Source: Clarkia xantiana subsp. parviflora (Eukaryota > Streptophyta > Magnoliopsida > Myrtales > Onagraceae). Taken from it: a stretch of DNA of 64,000 nucleotides. Below are positions 33,727 through 46,674 of this stretch, piece by piece. The notes under the pieces were generated by a model. It did not search any database. It worked only from the letters and a program-made list of their open reading frames with translations, and was not told where the DNA came from. The stretch covers positions 2,739,834-2,803,833 of the forward strand of contig JAPTYO010000023.1 of the NCBI GenBank assembly GCA_036873135.1, read 5' to 3'. A program made the position numbers and the translations under genes. The first letter of the stretch is position 1. Each line of letters opens with the position of its first letter.

Positions 33727-36700
33727 TCATATGAGGTCGAGTGCTCGAGAAAGCCCAACTGGGTACGATCGGTGTATCGTTCTCTTGGGAGCAGATAACT
33801 TCTCATCTGATACATTCTGAGGTTGGTTCTTTACGGACTTGCTGACCAAACATTCCATTCCGTTCAGACCGGTATCTTCTGAGAGGAATTGAAGGCCCTG
33901 AAATAGTAATGGCATAGAAAGCAAGTTATGCCCTATGATTAAACAAGTAATGGCCTTCAAATCATGTATCAGAGAGTAGTAGCATGCTATGAACCTTGAC
34001 GGATTTCTCCGCGTAAGTCACCTTCAATTGATTTGATATCTTCCCACCAACATCCTGCCAAATTTGGAGGTAAAAAACTCGTAGTAACATCGTAAATTGA
34101 CTTACTTATACTAAATTTAATGATTAATAGATGGATTAATAACTAATAAACTGTCTGAGGTTTGACCTAAGTTGAAATCTGGTGTCTGAACTTTAAAGTG
34201 TTGAAATGGACTGTCTGAGATTTGAACATTGTTGAAATTTAGTTTTCCGTCCAAAATTGTTGTTAATTTTGACAGAATGTTGCGAAAAGTCGGAGTTGCC
34301 CTTTCTACCAAATATAAAGTGACCAAATTACCCCTAGAGTCAAATTAAAACAACCACCACCCAACTCAGCCGGCCACCACCCAACTCCGGCCACCACCCT
34401 ACTCCGGCCGGCCACCACCCAAAAACCCTACAATTGTTGATTAGCTAGAGGGGTAATTTCGTCAATTCGTTAAGTAACTGAATGTCAGATTTTTCACGAA
34501 ATGGTATTTTTGGGATATCCATTTTATCGAGCTTATGTGACGGTCACGTGATACACTTCTGTTAGACTTAACCCAAAAAATAGACGGAGACACCAAATTT
34601 CAACAAACACCAAACCTGGGCAGTCAATTTCAACGACGGACACCAAATTTCAACATGGGTCAAACCTCAGACAGATTATTAGTTATTAACCCTTAATATA
34701 TTCAGTTGTACATTCTTAAACTAAGTGAAGGCAATGCAAGAAGTGTAGTTAACCCTAAGAAATCTTCCTGGGAACCATGGTCAGTCATGACCTTGTAGAT
34801 AGGCAGCAATAATAGGAGTAGCACAACATTATTGTCAGTATGCATCCACTCATTCGGAAATCATGATCCAAGGAATACAAACATGCCCAGGAAAAAAAAA
34901 AACCCTTTCTTTACTACTAAATCTAGAATGTTTAAACAAGCTGAAATTAGGCACCAAGAGCACTACACGGGCAGGGTAAGATGTCTAACCTCAAGTCTGT
35001 TTGTGTCCTGACCAGACTGAAGATTATCAGCTACTTGGCAGAGGTGCCATAGACCGGAGTTGGTGATGTCCTGTATGAAAAAATAAAAGAGAGAAATATA
35101 TGAACATTTACAAATAATTTATTGATTATAAATTTATAACTACATAGCGAGGAGCTTATTGCATTTTATTTTCTTTTAGTTGGGTGGTTGGATTGTGAGA
35201 TTACCTGTTTGTTCTCGATCAGTTCAATCTTCACTTCCTGACAAATGGGGGTAAAAGCATCAGAAGTGTATTGATTCCAAGCCCAGTAATGCTGAATAAT
35301 AATACTACAAGTGAGAGGTTCAGGATGAAGTGTGTCTTACCAAACCCATCACCATCTTCTGGATTGTTTCAACGTCAAATCCGATCTGAGCTAAGTTCGA
35401 CTTCACATCATTTACCTGATGAAGATTGATCACCAAGTATACATGGTAAGAAGATTGGCACTATGATTTATAAGAAGAATATATGAGCAAAAAGAGTTGC
35501 CAACACTTCAGCCCAACATCCATTTGTCTGTCTAATTTAAGAAATGAAGGAGAAAATCTAAAGTTAAAAAGCATAAAAGAGGATCAGTTTGACTTAAAAG
35601 AGAAGGTACTCCATACATGATTTGAAATTGACTCGGATATTTCTTTTTGCTCCTCAAGCTTCCAGTCCAAAGTTTCCAATTTCTTTGATAGATGCCTCTT
35701 TGTTGACTGCAAGAATATTTCAAAAGCTCAATGTTTTTTAATAAAGCATCACAAGTAAATATCATCAGCTTACTACAGCAAACTCACTGCAACAGTCTCG
35801 GATACATTCTCCAGTTGTTTTGATACAGTGGAGACAGCATTTGCCATGTTTTTCTTTGTCACAAACATGACATCTGAAAATGACCAGCCCTGTAAAAACG
35901 GTTTCAACTTTTAACAAACTGGGAGCAGGAAAGATGTAGAATCAACGTTTCACGGTATTAAAAAAGCAACAATGATAGTTCAATTTAAGCCTTGCCTTCC
36001 ACCACATGTAGCAGTATCCCATAGCTCCGACTGCAGCAGCTGGAGCTAGGTACGAGGTAATCCCTTCACAAACGTCGGAACAACTATTTGAGTAGGAGCC
36101 TTTTAGCAATGAAGCATAAATACTCTTTAAACAGTTCATTTGGAATTTAAACTCAAAAAACCGATTTATTTCCTTATCCATATCTTCCTTTAGTTTTTTT
36201 TCAGTGGCTTTAAGTTTAAACACCTCAAGCAGATTATTTAGACTTGGAAGCTCATGAATTATTTGCTTCTTCTCTTCTCTTTTCATTTTCATTCTTTCAG
36301 CAATGCCTTCCTCTATTTTAGACATTCTATTCTCCAATCTGAACACTGAATAGTAAGCTTTAAAGGTAGCATTAGTAAGGCCTTTAACAGATATGGCAAA
36401 GTTGCTCGTGACATTTTATTCTATCGCATACTTGATATAAGGATGAACATTCATACCGTTTGATGAGGATGCCCCATTATAGATGGTTATAGGGTTGGAT
36501 AAGCTCAATTCCTTGATTTCTTGAGCCAACTGACGAATCTAAAAGAATGAAAACAAAGTTCAAGTAAGAGCGAGCTGTGTAGAAAGAAATTTAACAGAAG
36601 AGTTGACCCCAAATAAATTAACACACGAGACATTCTGGGTAGAATAAACTACTAAGTTTGTTCCCAAACAGAAATTATTCTTACGTGTCAATAGTTAGAA

Positions 36701-37740
36701 GTACTTTCAGAAGCGTCTAAAGCACTTTTTTAATTACTTAGCATACTAGAGATAACAAGCCTAATGCGTACGTAGGCGGAAGGAAGAAATACGAGAGCTT
36801 AAATAACTAAGTATTGCTCATCTTTCTATGCATATTGAATTCTAGAATTTGCATACTGGCATCATTATTTCAGTTTAAATCTATCTGTATATCTGTTTTC
36901 CTTCTTGGCAGAAGCTTATAAATAAACAACCAATATATCCATATGCAATCACCTCTCCATCTCATATATTTCCAGCAAAAGATACCACATTCATTGCTCT
37001 CTCTAGCAGAAAGTAAATTTGGTATACCTGAGTTGCAAGAGCTGCACTGTCAAATTTGTTGGGCGAGATCTCAACGTTCTCCACCCCTTTGAGTAATTCT
37101 TGGAGCTGCGACATGAGTTCAGACAGCCTCCCACTTCTTAAAACAATTGAACCAGTTAGACCTGTATCCAAAAAAAAAAAAACCATAAATCAAGCATGAA
37201 CAGACATTACTAAGCAAAGAATTACCCAAAAAACAACTTCTCTTGATCCAATAAAATTAAAAGGTTCAGTTTTGCATTCTACAAGTAAACTTACTTCAAT
37301 GAACACATAACATGGATATACTTCTAATTCATCAAATTTAAGCTGAGAAGCCAGAGTATTTTGAAATCAATGATAGATAACTAGCTACATAATCAACTTC
37401 AGAAATTCCAATTGTCAGGCAACATCTGCTTAGCTGACACCGTAAGCTTCAGAAACCCACAATTATCGCGGAACACCAAAAGGACAGTGCTCATTTCGAT
37501 TCAGCTACTTCAATTCGCAATCAATCATTCAAAAACCACAAGAACGCCAAACATAATCAAGCTGAAAATGAAACCCCAAGGAATCAACATCAAACATCTG
37601 GATAACGTTGAATTGTGCCCTATCAAATCAACACGAGGAAGAGATCAGATGCATCGACCTCGCAGAGGAATAGAATGAGATTTACCTGCGCCAACTAGGA
37701 TCATGACTTTAGAGGAGGAAACTCCCGCCTGTAGCGCCAT
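33727..37740 (-). CDS. DUF1664 family protein
   Basis: Eleven coding exons on the minus strand: 37740-37686, 37161-37028, 36538-36457, 36063-35996, 35889-35788, 35706-35617, 35415-35341, 35237-35205, 35070-34990, 34054-33995 and 33897-33727. All phases agree and give 316 residues. The product has a hydrophobic N-terminus (KVMILVGAGLTGSIVL), the conserved APAAAVGAMGYCYMWWK segment (about 97-113, likely membrane-spanning), then a long coiled-coil region (KNMANAVSTVSKQLENVSET onward). This order is that of the plant DUF1664 family, for which I know no established biochemical role. Intron 4 uses a GC donor (AAG then GCAAGG). Intron 10 holds a Mutator-like element. Intron 3 contains an open in-frame extension of exon 4 that could be spliced in. 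Confidence 0.93.
34133..34692. mobile_element. Mutator-like foldback element in DUF1664 intron 10
   Basis: Long inverted arms (GGATTAATAACTAATAAACTG at the left end against AGTTATTAACCC at the right) and flanks TTAATAGAT (34124-34132) and TTAATATAT (34693-34701), an 8-of-9 duplication. The centre has repeated GCCGGCCACCACCC motifs. No coding capacity. It lies between splice sites and should be removed with the intron. Confidence 0.85.
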
Positions 37741-38068
37741 GATTACTATTTCCTTTCGCCGACGGCTAAACAGATGTTGTAACGGCGATTGGCGCCTTCA
37801 ATCTCGACAAGCTCCGGCTAGTCTCCGCCGCAGATGGTCGACTGGAAGAGGAAGAAAGGATGAACTGCGTCTTTGACAAAGTAACCATGTGACGGCAGTT
37901 AAGTGGCCGTTACTTTATTCTCTTCTCTAGAAGACAAAATTGAGCCGGAGCCAACGTTTCGACCCCAACGTTTCCTCTTCTTTGGGGGCAAAACTGGAAA
38001 TTTATATTTTGTCCCAAAACTTAACCCATCTACTAAGTTAACATTGTTACGAATATATATACATACAT

Positions 38069-38237
38069 TGATAGATATTCAATATTATGTGTATATATCA
38101 TTTTCCTTATTCAGACTTTTCTTGTATTGATTTTAATTCATTTCCAAGTTTATGTAATCTCTTTATAAGGGTCCCTATGTGTGATAATAAGATCATCATC
38201 AAGTTCATTCTTCTATTACCTCTCTACTTTCATAACA
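38069..38237 (+). repeat. 5' LTR of the third copia
   Basis: Contains TTCAATATTATGTGTATATA and CTCTTTATAAGGGTCCCTA (TATA-like), and ends CATAACA before the primer site. Near-identical to 42933-43101. Confidence 0.9.
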
Positions 38238-38689
38238 TGTTATCAGCACGCGTTAGTTCATTAACCATTATCCCTCCCTACGCACCATCTTCAAAAAAAA
38301 AAAAAATAGTTCTTTTTTCAGAATAATACTTGTCGTGGAGAAAGGATAGATGGATCGTTTCCAAATTAATCACGGCATTCAGTAAGGGATTGTTCAAACC
38401 ATTGTTTAGCTTACTAAATTTATTTTTCCTTTTATATTTAGAAATTATATTCTTCATCGTTACCTTTTGATGTCTTCTTGTATTTTGTTTATCTATACAT
38501 AGGCATCAATTTCCTAGTGAGGGGGGTGGACATCACACCGATCTGGATGTCCGAGATTGCTCCACGCAAATACATTATTGTTCATTCACATCCTTTCAAT
38601 TGCTGCTCTGATCTCTCTCGGTTCATCTGCACTGATTCTTCATCTGGTTTTTTTTCGACCAGGTATCACTTTGTTACCCAAAAAATATT

Positions 38690-41600
38690 GTGCACTCCCT
38701 GAAGTGAGTGTTGTAGTTTGTGATTATAGTGATGACATTCTATCTAATTGCGGATGTGGGTATTACGATAAAAATGATAATATATTCCACTCCCTGAAGT
38801 GAGTGTTGATATGTATGAAATAACGAGGACATAGCGCACTCCCAGAAGTGAGTGTTGCAATTTATAATTATAATAGTTAGCAACATCATGATATCAATAA
38901 GAATATGATGCATCTTACAAATAAAGAATGTATGAAAAGAATGCAAAGTCCAAATTGATTTGGTAGAACGATACTTTTGAGAAGCGCGGTAACACTATAG
39001 TATTATGCAACGCGAAATTTTATAATTTTATGAAGCGCAAAGACATTAGGCAATATTTGGCCTATTGATAGAAAATAAAAATATTTGCATATATTACTCA
39101 TTAATACCGAGATATTACGATTACAAAAGATGCATTCTTTATGAATGACGGATCTGAAAATCTGATATTACGATCCTGAATATCAATATTTCTGAATATT
39201 TACATTTATATTACTTTAAAATTCCGCATTACATTATTTACAGTTAACTTTTTATTTATTGCACTGCATTTTATTTATTATATACATTTATTCCTATATT
39301 AATTGCATTCATTATAAAATGATCATGAAGATTAAAAGTTATTCAAAAGCTCAAAAATTGATAATTTTAGGATCCGAAAGATCCTAGAATGCATGAAAAA
39401 GGGAATCATGAGCATTTGTTATACATAAAGAATCCTGAAAATTCTAAGAAGTCATGAATTATCATAAATAAAGGATTCTGAAGATCCTAATTAAGAAATC
39501 GTGAGTTATGAATAAAGAATCCTGAAGATAGTAGAATATTTAGAAGTATGAATAAATGATCATGAAGATCCTAACGATTTTGAATTATGAACAGAGATCC
39601 TAAAGATCCTGAATTATTTCGAATAAAGGATATGGAATGATGAAAATGGTATCTAAATATTCTAAGAGATTTTGAGATAAAAGAAAAAAAAAAAACATAT
39701 CCTTACATATATTGAGCTACAAAAAAGGATAATGAAGATCCTAAAATATCTTGAGCTATAAATAAATGATCTCGAAGATCATGAATTACAAATATTTATA
39801 TGAATTTATATTTTACGCTTACGCTTTATGCACTTTTTTTTACTGATATTTATATGTTTCATATATTTTATTCATTTATTATTATTATAAAGAATGTGAT
39901 TACTCCGCAAACATCAGTATGATGAAGATGAATAAAATAATAACATGTGGATTGTGTTATAAGATATACAATGTATATCTTTTACAAGATTATAAAAAGA
40001 AAAAAAAATCAGGTAAACCAGAAGTTTACCGCTAATATTGGCGTGATTGATTATATATTCGGTAAACCAGAAGTTTACTGATTCATATAGAGGTAAACCC
40101 GAAGTTTTACCCATATAATACAATATTTGGCTTGACCGGTTACAGACTATTCCGGATCACTTACGATGCGCAAGAAATTATTTGGAATAACCTGAAGATT
40201 CTCCATAAATTATTATGATGCTTTCTCTCAAAGAAAATTCATTATGTGATCATCATCAACTAAGTTCGGGATAAAATCCCCTTATTTATGAAAACTATAA
40301 AATGTGAATATGAACCCGTTCACCTGCCATGTGGACCACGATATTATTTTAAAAGATGCATCTACAATATGGTCGCATGTGCATTGTATAATGAATTTAC
40401 ATGAGAAAAGTTTCAATATTATGAGTAAAGAATGAAGATGATGAATTGAAAGTTTATATTTATAAGAATTAGACAATTGGTGTCTATATTTTCAGTTTAG
40501 CATAAAAGTTACAAAGATCCTCAAATCAAATAGCTAAACTGCCAATAATGAGAGCAGATTGTGTACAAATGCATGTTATTATGTAAGCAACATTATAATT
40601 GTGCATCAAGCCAAATTTAAATCACAGTTCTCCCCATTACAACCAAGTTTTGGTCAATACACAAATATATCATGTATGAATTTTATGATGTGCGATATAT
40701 TTTTGAATTGCTCAACCGCAACGCACAAAGATGGGTCTCGAATGTTGGGAAAAATATTTTTGATAAAAACAATTAATTGGTAACAATGAATGATATATAT
40801 TTAAAGCAGGAGTTGCTAATTGTCATTGATGAACAACTTTTCCCAACATTATGGGGAGAAAAGAAGCAGCTGGCAGAAAAGAGATTGACTGAAAATTTGT
40901 TATTATCTCATTTAGATCCTCGCACAATGATAATATGAACCCGAAGTTCAAAGAGATAACTATTTTCAGATACTGCCTATTAAGTGACTTTATGATACCC
41001 AAAAAGTTGTAAGTCAAGTACTAGCTGCAAATGCTCCATTTTAAAATGTCTCGGCAGGACAAATTATAATGTCAAATAATTCACGCATGAAGCATGTAAT
41101 ACCGGTTCCGAATAAGTTTTTAAAAGAAGAATGGAGCATAGAAATAAAATAGATAAATATGATCTTATTATGGAGGTGATTTCCCAAAAAGGAACAAAGA
41201 CATAACTAAATATGAAACTCCAGAAGTGATTCAGGTACCTGAAAGTAATTACAATAAAAAGATCTCAATGAGTTATGTATTTAATGTGAAAATGATGGAA
41301 CCATAAATATCAAGTTGTCGACAACGATTTTGAATATTATTCACGAGTGAAATCATAAAACAAAACGAGGATCTTGAGCTCAGTATGTCAAAGAATCATT
41401 ATAATTGTCCAAACTTTGAAAAGACGCAAGTATTAGCATGAATAATGCTGAAGGTGAAAGTCAGTGGATAAAAATAATTTTTGCATAAATAAATTGCGTT
41501 GTAAGATATATACGCACAGCATGTGGTACAAATGTTATATGCAGAATCCTGGCTATTATTATATAGATCATTTGGTGGAGCAATCACCTTCTGGTATATT

Positions 41601-41965
41601 ACTACGTTGGTAGTACATAAAAAGTCTTAATTTGCGTCTCGTGATATGAATTACTTAGAGCCTATTTGGGTGGCTAATTTGATAACAAAATTAAAGTGAA
41701 AATCCCAGAAGGATTGAAAATGCTATCATGGAAAACTTTCCAATAATATTGGACAGTAAAGATATTTTACCATCTAAAAGTAATGCAGGCTTCTTATGGT
41801 ATATTCTCCACAGTGTATATCTCATTTCGGCTAATATATATCAGATGATATTATGCGAATAAATTAAACTGATATTTGATAAGCTGAATTGATCACGTTA
41901 TAGTCGAAAGATGCATCACATGAGGGGGAGAATTTGAATATATTGAAACTCCTGAAGAGTTTTTA
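38690..41965 (+). repeat. scattered short palindromes with a shared C-N-G-A-A loop
   Basis: Inside the third copia, short inverted repeats with different stems share a loop of the form CNGAA. Examples: GGATC-CGAAA-GATCC (39370), ATGATC-TCGAA-GATCAT (39767), GGTAAAC-CAGAA-GTTTACC (40012), the same stem at 40061 and 40091 (CCGAA), GAAC-CCGAA-GTTC (40938), AATCC-CAGAA-GGATT (41704) and AAACTC-CTGAA-GAGTTT (41946). Three copies of CACTCCCTGAAGTGAGTG-like sequence lie at 38694-38850. Some loops coincide with Pro-Glu codons of the old frame, but the matching stems are not explained by coding. Confidence 0.7.
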
Positions 41966-42932
41966 AATACAATCAACTTATTGATGGTGTTAAATTCATA
42001 AAAATATACTGAAAGGAAAAAAGTTTGGCTCGACTTGAAGATCGAGTGCATAAGATATTGATTAATAATATGTTTGTCCTATAAAAAAAAATGTCTTAAA
42101 GATATTTGACATGGATAAACCACATCTATTGAGTTATAAGATTGTTAGATGTGGATAAATATAGTTTCCGTCCTCGTGAGATTTATGAAGAACCCAATGG
42201 TCCATAAGTACCTTATATAATGCTACATAAGCTATATTATATATTGCTAATTATATTGGATATGATATGTTATTGATTATAAGCAATATTTAGTTCTTCT
42301 AAAACACTAGAAAATTGGAATGAAATTAGGAAAATATTTATATATCTTGGATGGATGAATAACATGAGTTTATTATCAGAATGAATCAAGCCATAAATTA
42401 GTTGGCTACGCAAAATGCAATTTATATCATGAAATGTACCATTATTTTGTATATATATGAGGATAATGCAGGTTATATAGCTCCAATTGAAGAATGTTAC
42501 ATCAAAAGAGACATGGCGAAACACATTTCTTTCAAGTTACTCTTCACTCATGATCTTAAGAAAAAATGTGACGTTAGCATCCGACAAATTTGTGCCAGTG
42601 ATTATTTAGCAGATATTTTCACGGAAGCTTTACCGATTGCGACATTTGGAATATTGGTGAACAAGATTTTATAACGCCGACTTAAATATTATGTGATGTC
42701 AACATCAGGGGGAGAATCTACACCGCTGCACTCTTTTTCCCTTAACCAAGGTTTTATCCCATTAGGTTTTCCTGGTAAGGTTTTTAACGAGGCAGCTTAC
42801 AAAAGAGATCCATAATTGTGTACTATTTTTCCTTCATTAGATTTTTATCCCACTGGTTTTTTTTTCTAGTAAGGTTTTAACGAGGCACAATTCCATTATG
42901 AACATCCAAGAAGGAGTTTTATGAATATACAT

Positions 42933-43101
42933 TGATGGATGTTCAATATTATGTGTATATATCATCTTCCTTATTTAGACTTTCTTTGTATTGATTTTAC
43001 TTTCTCTTCAAGTTTATGTAATCCCTATATAAGGGCCCCTATGTATGATAATAAGATCATCATCAAGTTCCCTCTTCTATTACCTCTCTACTTTCATAAC
43101 A
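42933..43101 (+). repeat. 3' LTR of the third copia
   Basis: 169 bp, paired with 38069-38237, following a GGGGGAGAATC polypurine region and a non-coding tail with AGGTTTTAACGAGGCA repeated twice (about 42780 and 42873). Confidence 0.9.
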
Positions 43102-43338
43102 AACATACCTAAAGGGCTAATTAATATTATCATATCCATTAGGGCTAAGACCAAAATCCGGCCAAACCGAAAACCCGATCAAAATCGAACCGATCCAGAT
43201 CGAAAAAACTGAACTATTAATATACAGTTCGATAATTGGTCATTTTTTATATGTAAGGTTCGAATTTTCGGTTCGCTTTGGTCCTCACGCTTAAAAAACC
43301 ATGAAAACCGAAACGACCGAAACATATTAATATATTAT

Positions 43339-44696
43339 GGGAACGGCTATTTTCAAGTCAAGTTGATAATAACTCGAATTTTAAGCCGTCCGATGGAAAG
43401 TATCGAGATTTGTGCAAACTCTATTTCTTCTTACTTTTTGGCCCGATTTGAGCCTGGCAATTCTCTCTCCTCCATTTTCATCATTATTTAATGCTTCTAT
43501 ATTTCTTGTACGGTTTATTATCTTTCCTCTTTTGTCTCTTACTTTTTCTTTATTATTATTATATATGTATATACATATATATATTATATTATGATCATTG
43601 TTATATATTTTTTTGTTAAACTTCTTCAAGTCACACAACTTTAACAAAATGAAAAGAAAGACAAACAGAGCAAACCAAATGACTGCTAATTCTGCAACTA
43701 GAACGATTTGAATTTTATAATTCAACGTGTGAATAATTAATTTGTTTCATACGATTTGGACAATATTCTAAATACAACTCTTTTATTTATGTAGTTTAGA
43801 TTGTATTTGCAGTGAGATAATTTTATGTATTTACTAATATGATTGAAAAAATTATTGAGTTATATTATATAACCAAACTGATCACCATATTGATCGAGGT
43901 GAATAAAATCATAGATCATATAAATTAATAGTTTTGATGGTTAGTTCATAGTTTTGATGGTTAGTTCATGTCAATATATATCATTTAATAACTATTTTTT
44001 GTTATTATGACTATTTTTTACCTATATTTTTATGTAGAGTGTCTAAACAATCGGCCAGAGATAAATCATATTTACTTGCCCAAATGAATTTTTATGAATC
44101 TTAAAGTCAAATTCGATAATTAAGTTGTGGTTTTTTTTACTAAAAACCTATTAGTATTAGTGAACGGTTGGGCATGGTGATCCCTAGAGGGCTGAAATGA
44201 TTCAATTTGCCCTTAAGGGTTCACCCCGCCCAACTGTACACTATGTCTAATAGGTTTTTAGAAAAAAAAAAATCACAAAACTAGTAACACTTGTATCATA
44301 TTGTATACGTATATAAAAAAATTTTTATTCTTTATCGTCAAAGATAAATAGTAGGATTGAAAAGTAGACATTTGATTTTCATCCACTACGGATAGCTATA
44401 GAAATAGGAATGAAAAAAATACGTGGTGCAATATATACATAACAATTAATATATAATTTTCATAATATATAATAATTATAATAATTAATAAAAGTAACAG
44501 AACATAAAAGCTTAATGAAAAGAAAAGTTGTACAAGGAAAGAGAGATACATTAATAATGATAAGAAAGTGAGAGGAGAGAGGGCTGAACGGGCGGGCTTC
44601 GACAAATTTTACAGCTTTTGCACAGATCTCTTTGCTTTTCATCCAACGACTTAAAATTCGAGTTACTTTCAACTCGACTTGAAAATAGCCCTTCCC
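43339..44696. mobile_element. Mutator-like element, 1.36 kb
   Basis: Arms of about 150-200 bp start GGGAACGGCTATTTTCAAGT and end in the complement, and a perfect 9-bp target duplication ATATATTAT flanks it (43330-43338, 44697-44705). Interior is AT-rich, with a 20-bp direct duplication (TAGTTTTGATGGTTAGTTCA at 43929-43968) and a nested hairpin at 44141-44260. The minus-strand frame at 43381-43725 is not recognisable and lies across the left arm. Confidence 0.9.
44141..44260. mobile_element. small nested foldback MITE
   Basis: TAAAAACCTATTAG at the left is matched by CTAATAGGTTTTTA at the right, extending inward to GGTTGGGC / GCCCAACTG. About 120 bp; no clear target duplication. Confidence 0.6.
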
Positions 44697-45095
44697 ATAT
44701 ATTATATTGTTTATTAATTATTAATCACTTATTAATTAATATATAATAATTAATTAGAGTACTAATATTATGGAGGTTACGAAGAGTCATTCTTTTCCGT
44801 GTCATCAAGTTAATGTCATTTACTCTCTTGTCTCTCCACACTTCTCTAGACTTAGACCGTGATCTTCTAATTTTTATGGATCTTTCTATCATGCTTTAAG
44901 AGTATCATGTTTTTTATTATTATTATTTTTTTTTTGTATTTTTCTATTGCCCTAAAGGTGAACCCTAGATGGAAATTGATATTATTAATATTATGATGCA
45001 AATATTAGACGTGGTTAAAAAAATTCATATTTTTTTCTTCATATTTTTAAAGTTTTACATATGTTACAATTAAGTTCACCCAGTAATAAAAAAAA

Positions 45096-45628
45096 GGGTT
45101 AATAACTAAAAAATTGTCCAAGGTTTACCCTATGTTAAAATTAGGTGTCTGAAGATTGAAATGTTAAAATGAACTGTCCCAAGTTTCATTTTTGTTGAAA
45201 TTTGGTGTCTTTCTGCGTCTTTTCATCTCCATTCAATCATTTTCATCAACCCACCAACCCAATCATAATCCATCACTCTTTACTTTTCACAAAATCGTCA
45301 AATTTCACCTAAAAATTGAATATTAAAAAAAAAGTTTATAGAAGAGTTGTGTGGAGCCATTTTCCAAGGACAATAGAGCGAGATTTACTTGTCCGGATGT
45401 GACCAACTTTTTAGGTGACGGTCCCGGAAAGATGACGAGAATGGAATGTGTATGAGAGTTCGAATTTGACAAACGGTTTCGTCGGAATTGACTTCTCTAA
45501 AGTAATCACACCGAGACACCAAATTTCAACAAAAATGAAACTTGAGACACTTCATTTTAACATTTCAAACTTCAGACACCTAATTTTAACATAGGGTAAA
45601 CCTTGGACAATTTTTTAGTTATTAACCC
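45096..45628. mobile_element. Mutator-like foldback element
   Basis: Inverted arms of about 130 bp begin GGGTTAATAACTAAAAAATT. The perfect 9-bp target duplication TAAAAAAAA lies at 45087-45095 and 45629-45637. Related by its termini to the elements at 34133 and 53805. Confidence 0.85.
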
Positions 45629-45805
45629 TAAAAAAAACCAAAAGCATGGTTCTTTTGGAGCATTATAGAAAAATTCAATTTCTATATACAACAAGAATAG
45701 GCCTTAATTGCTCAAGTACGTACATGGGGTATGATCCTCTTCCATACTGCAAATAACATTTAAAGTATGAAATACTCTGGTTCCACTAGCTCGGGTGATC
45801 TCCCT

Positions 45806-46489
45806 TTGGGCTGGCGATGGTGAGGGTATGGTGCGAATAGCACTAATACCATAATCATACCATATTTTTTTTTTCACTCATACCATAACCATAACCATAA
45901 CCACTGCGGTTATGATTCTTCATACCATAACCATAACCATGGTTTTTAACCACGATTAAACCATTTAACCACAATCATTCAAACTAATACAACATCATTG
46001 TTTCATACAAGAAAAGTAAACATACATTCATTGTTTCATACAAGAAATTCAAATTAAACATAACTTCATTGTTCACTTAATTAAAAAAACACATATTCAA
46101 TTGTCTATCACTTGTGATCATCGATCCTCATTCGTCATCACTTCCAATCGTGGTTACCTAATAATAAGAAATATAGACAAAAAAATGGTGGGTGGGAAAG
46201 GAAACGGAATAAGAATTATAATATTTGACTAATAATTAAAGTATAATAATAATGTATATATATATATAATAATATAAGTATTAGTAATATATGTATTAAT
46301 ATTATATATATAGAGGTGATGGTTATAACCGCGGTTATGGACTGAATACCATAACCATAACCATAACCATTGCGGTTACAAGATTCATCACCATAACCGT
46401 CCCTCACCATAATGGTGCGGTTAACCATTGCGGTAAATGGTGCGAATAACCATGGTTATTTGATTTTCACCACACCATTGCCGGCCCTA
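45806..46489. mobile_element. hAT MITE with internal (CCATAA)n motifs
   Basis: Termini TTGGGCTGGCGATGGTGAG and CACCATTGCCGGCCCTA are imperfect inverted repeats. Flanks ATCTCCCT (45798-45805) and ATCTCACT (46490-46497) match at 7 of 8 bases. Subterminal CCATAACCATAACC and its complement are repeated on both sides. Confidence 0.82.
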
Positions 46490-46674
46490 ATCTCACTTCA
46501 TTTGTACCTAGAAAAAAAAGATGAATATTGTCTGGGTAAAGTTAGAGATGATCTATCTTGCTATATATATTTTGTGTCTTATATCTCGGTTTATGGTTTA
46601 ATTGGAGCTATGTTTCTTGTTTTGCAGAGCGTCCTGAACAACATGTACAAGAACGCTGTCCAAATTTAATTATG

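Larger units (their letters stand above)
38069..43101 (+). mobile_element. third Ty1/copia element with both LTRs, coding region decayed
   Basis: Two LTRs of equal length (169 bp) and high similarity lie at 38069-38237 and 42933-43101; both start TGAT and end ATAACA. The 5-bp flanks TACAT and AACAT match at 4 of 5 bases. The primer site TGTTATCAGCACG follows the 5' LTR. Near the 3' end a frame at 42490-42665 has copia RNase H motifs (FTHDLKKKCDVSIRQI, DYLADIFTEALP), then the polypurine tract region TCAGGGGGAGAATC. RT-like pieces occur at about 41210-41300 (TPEVIQVPES). No long frame survives. The interior is full of short palindromes, described separately. Confidence 0.9.

Noticed and set aside
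43381..43725. 114-codon minus-strand frame
   Set aside because: Lies across the left arm of a MULE and has no recognisable domain.
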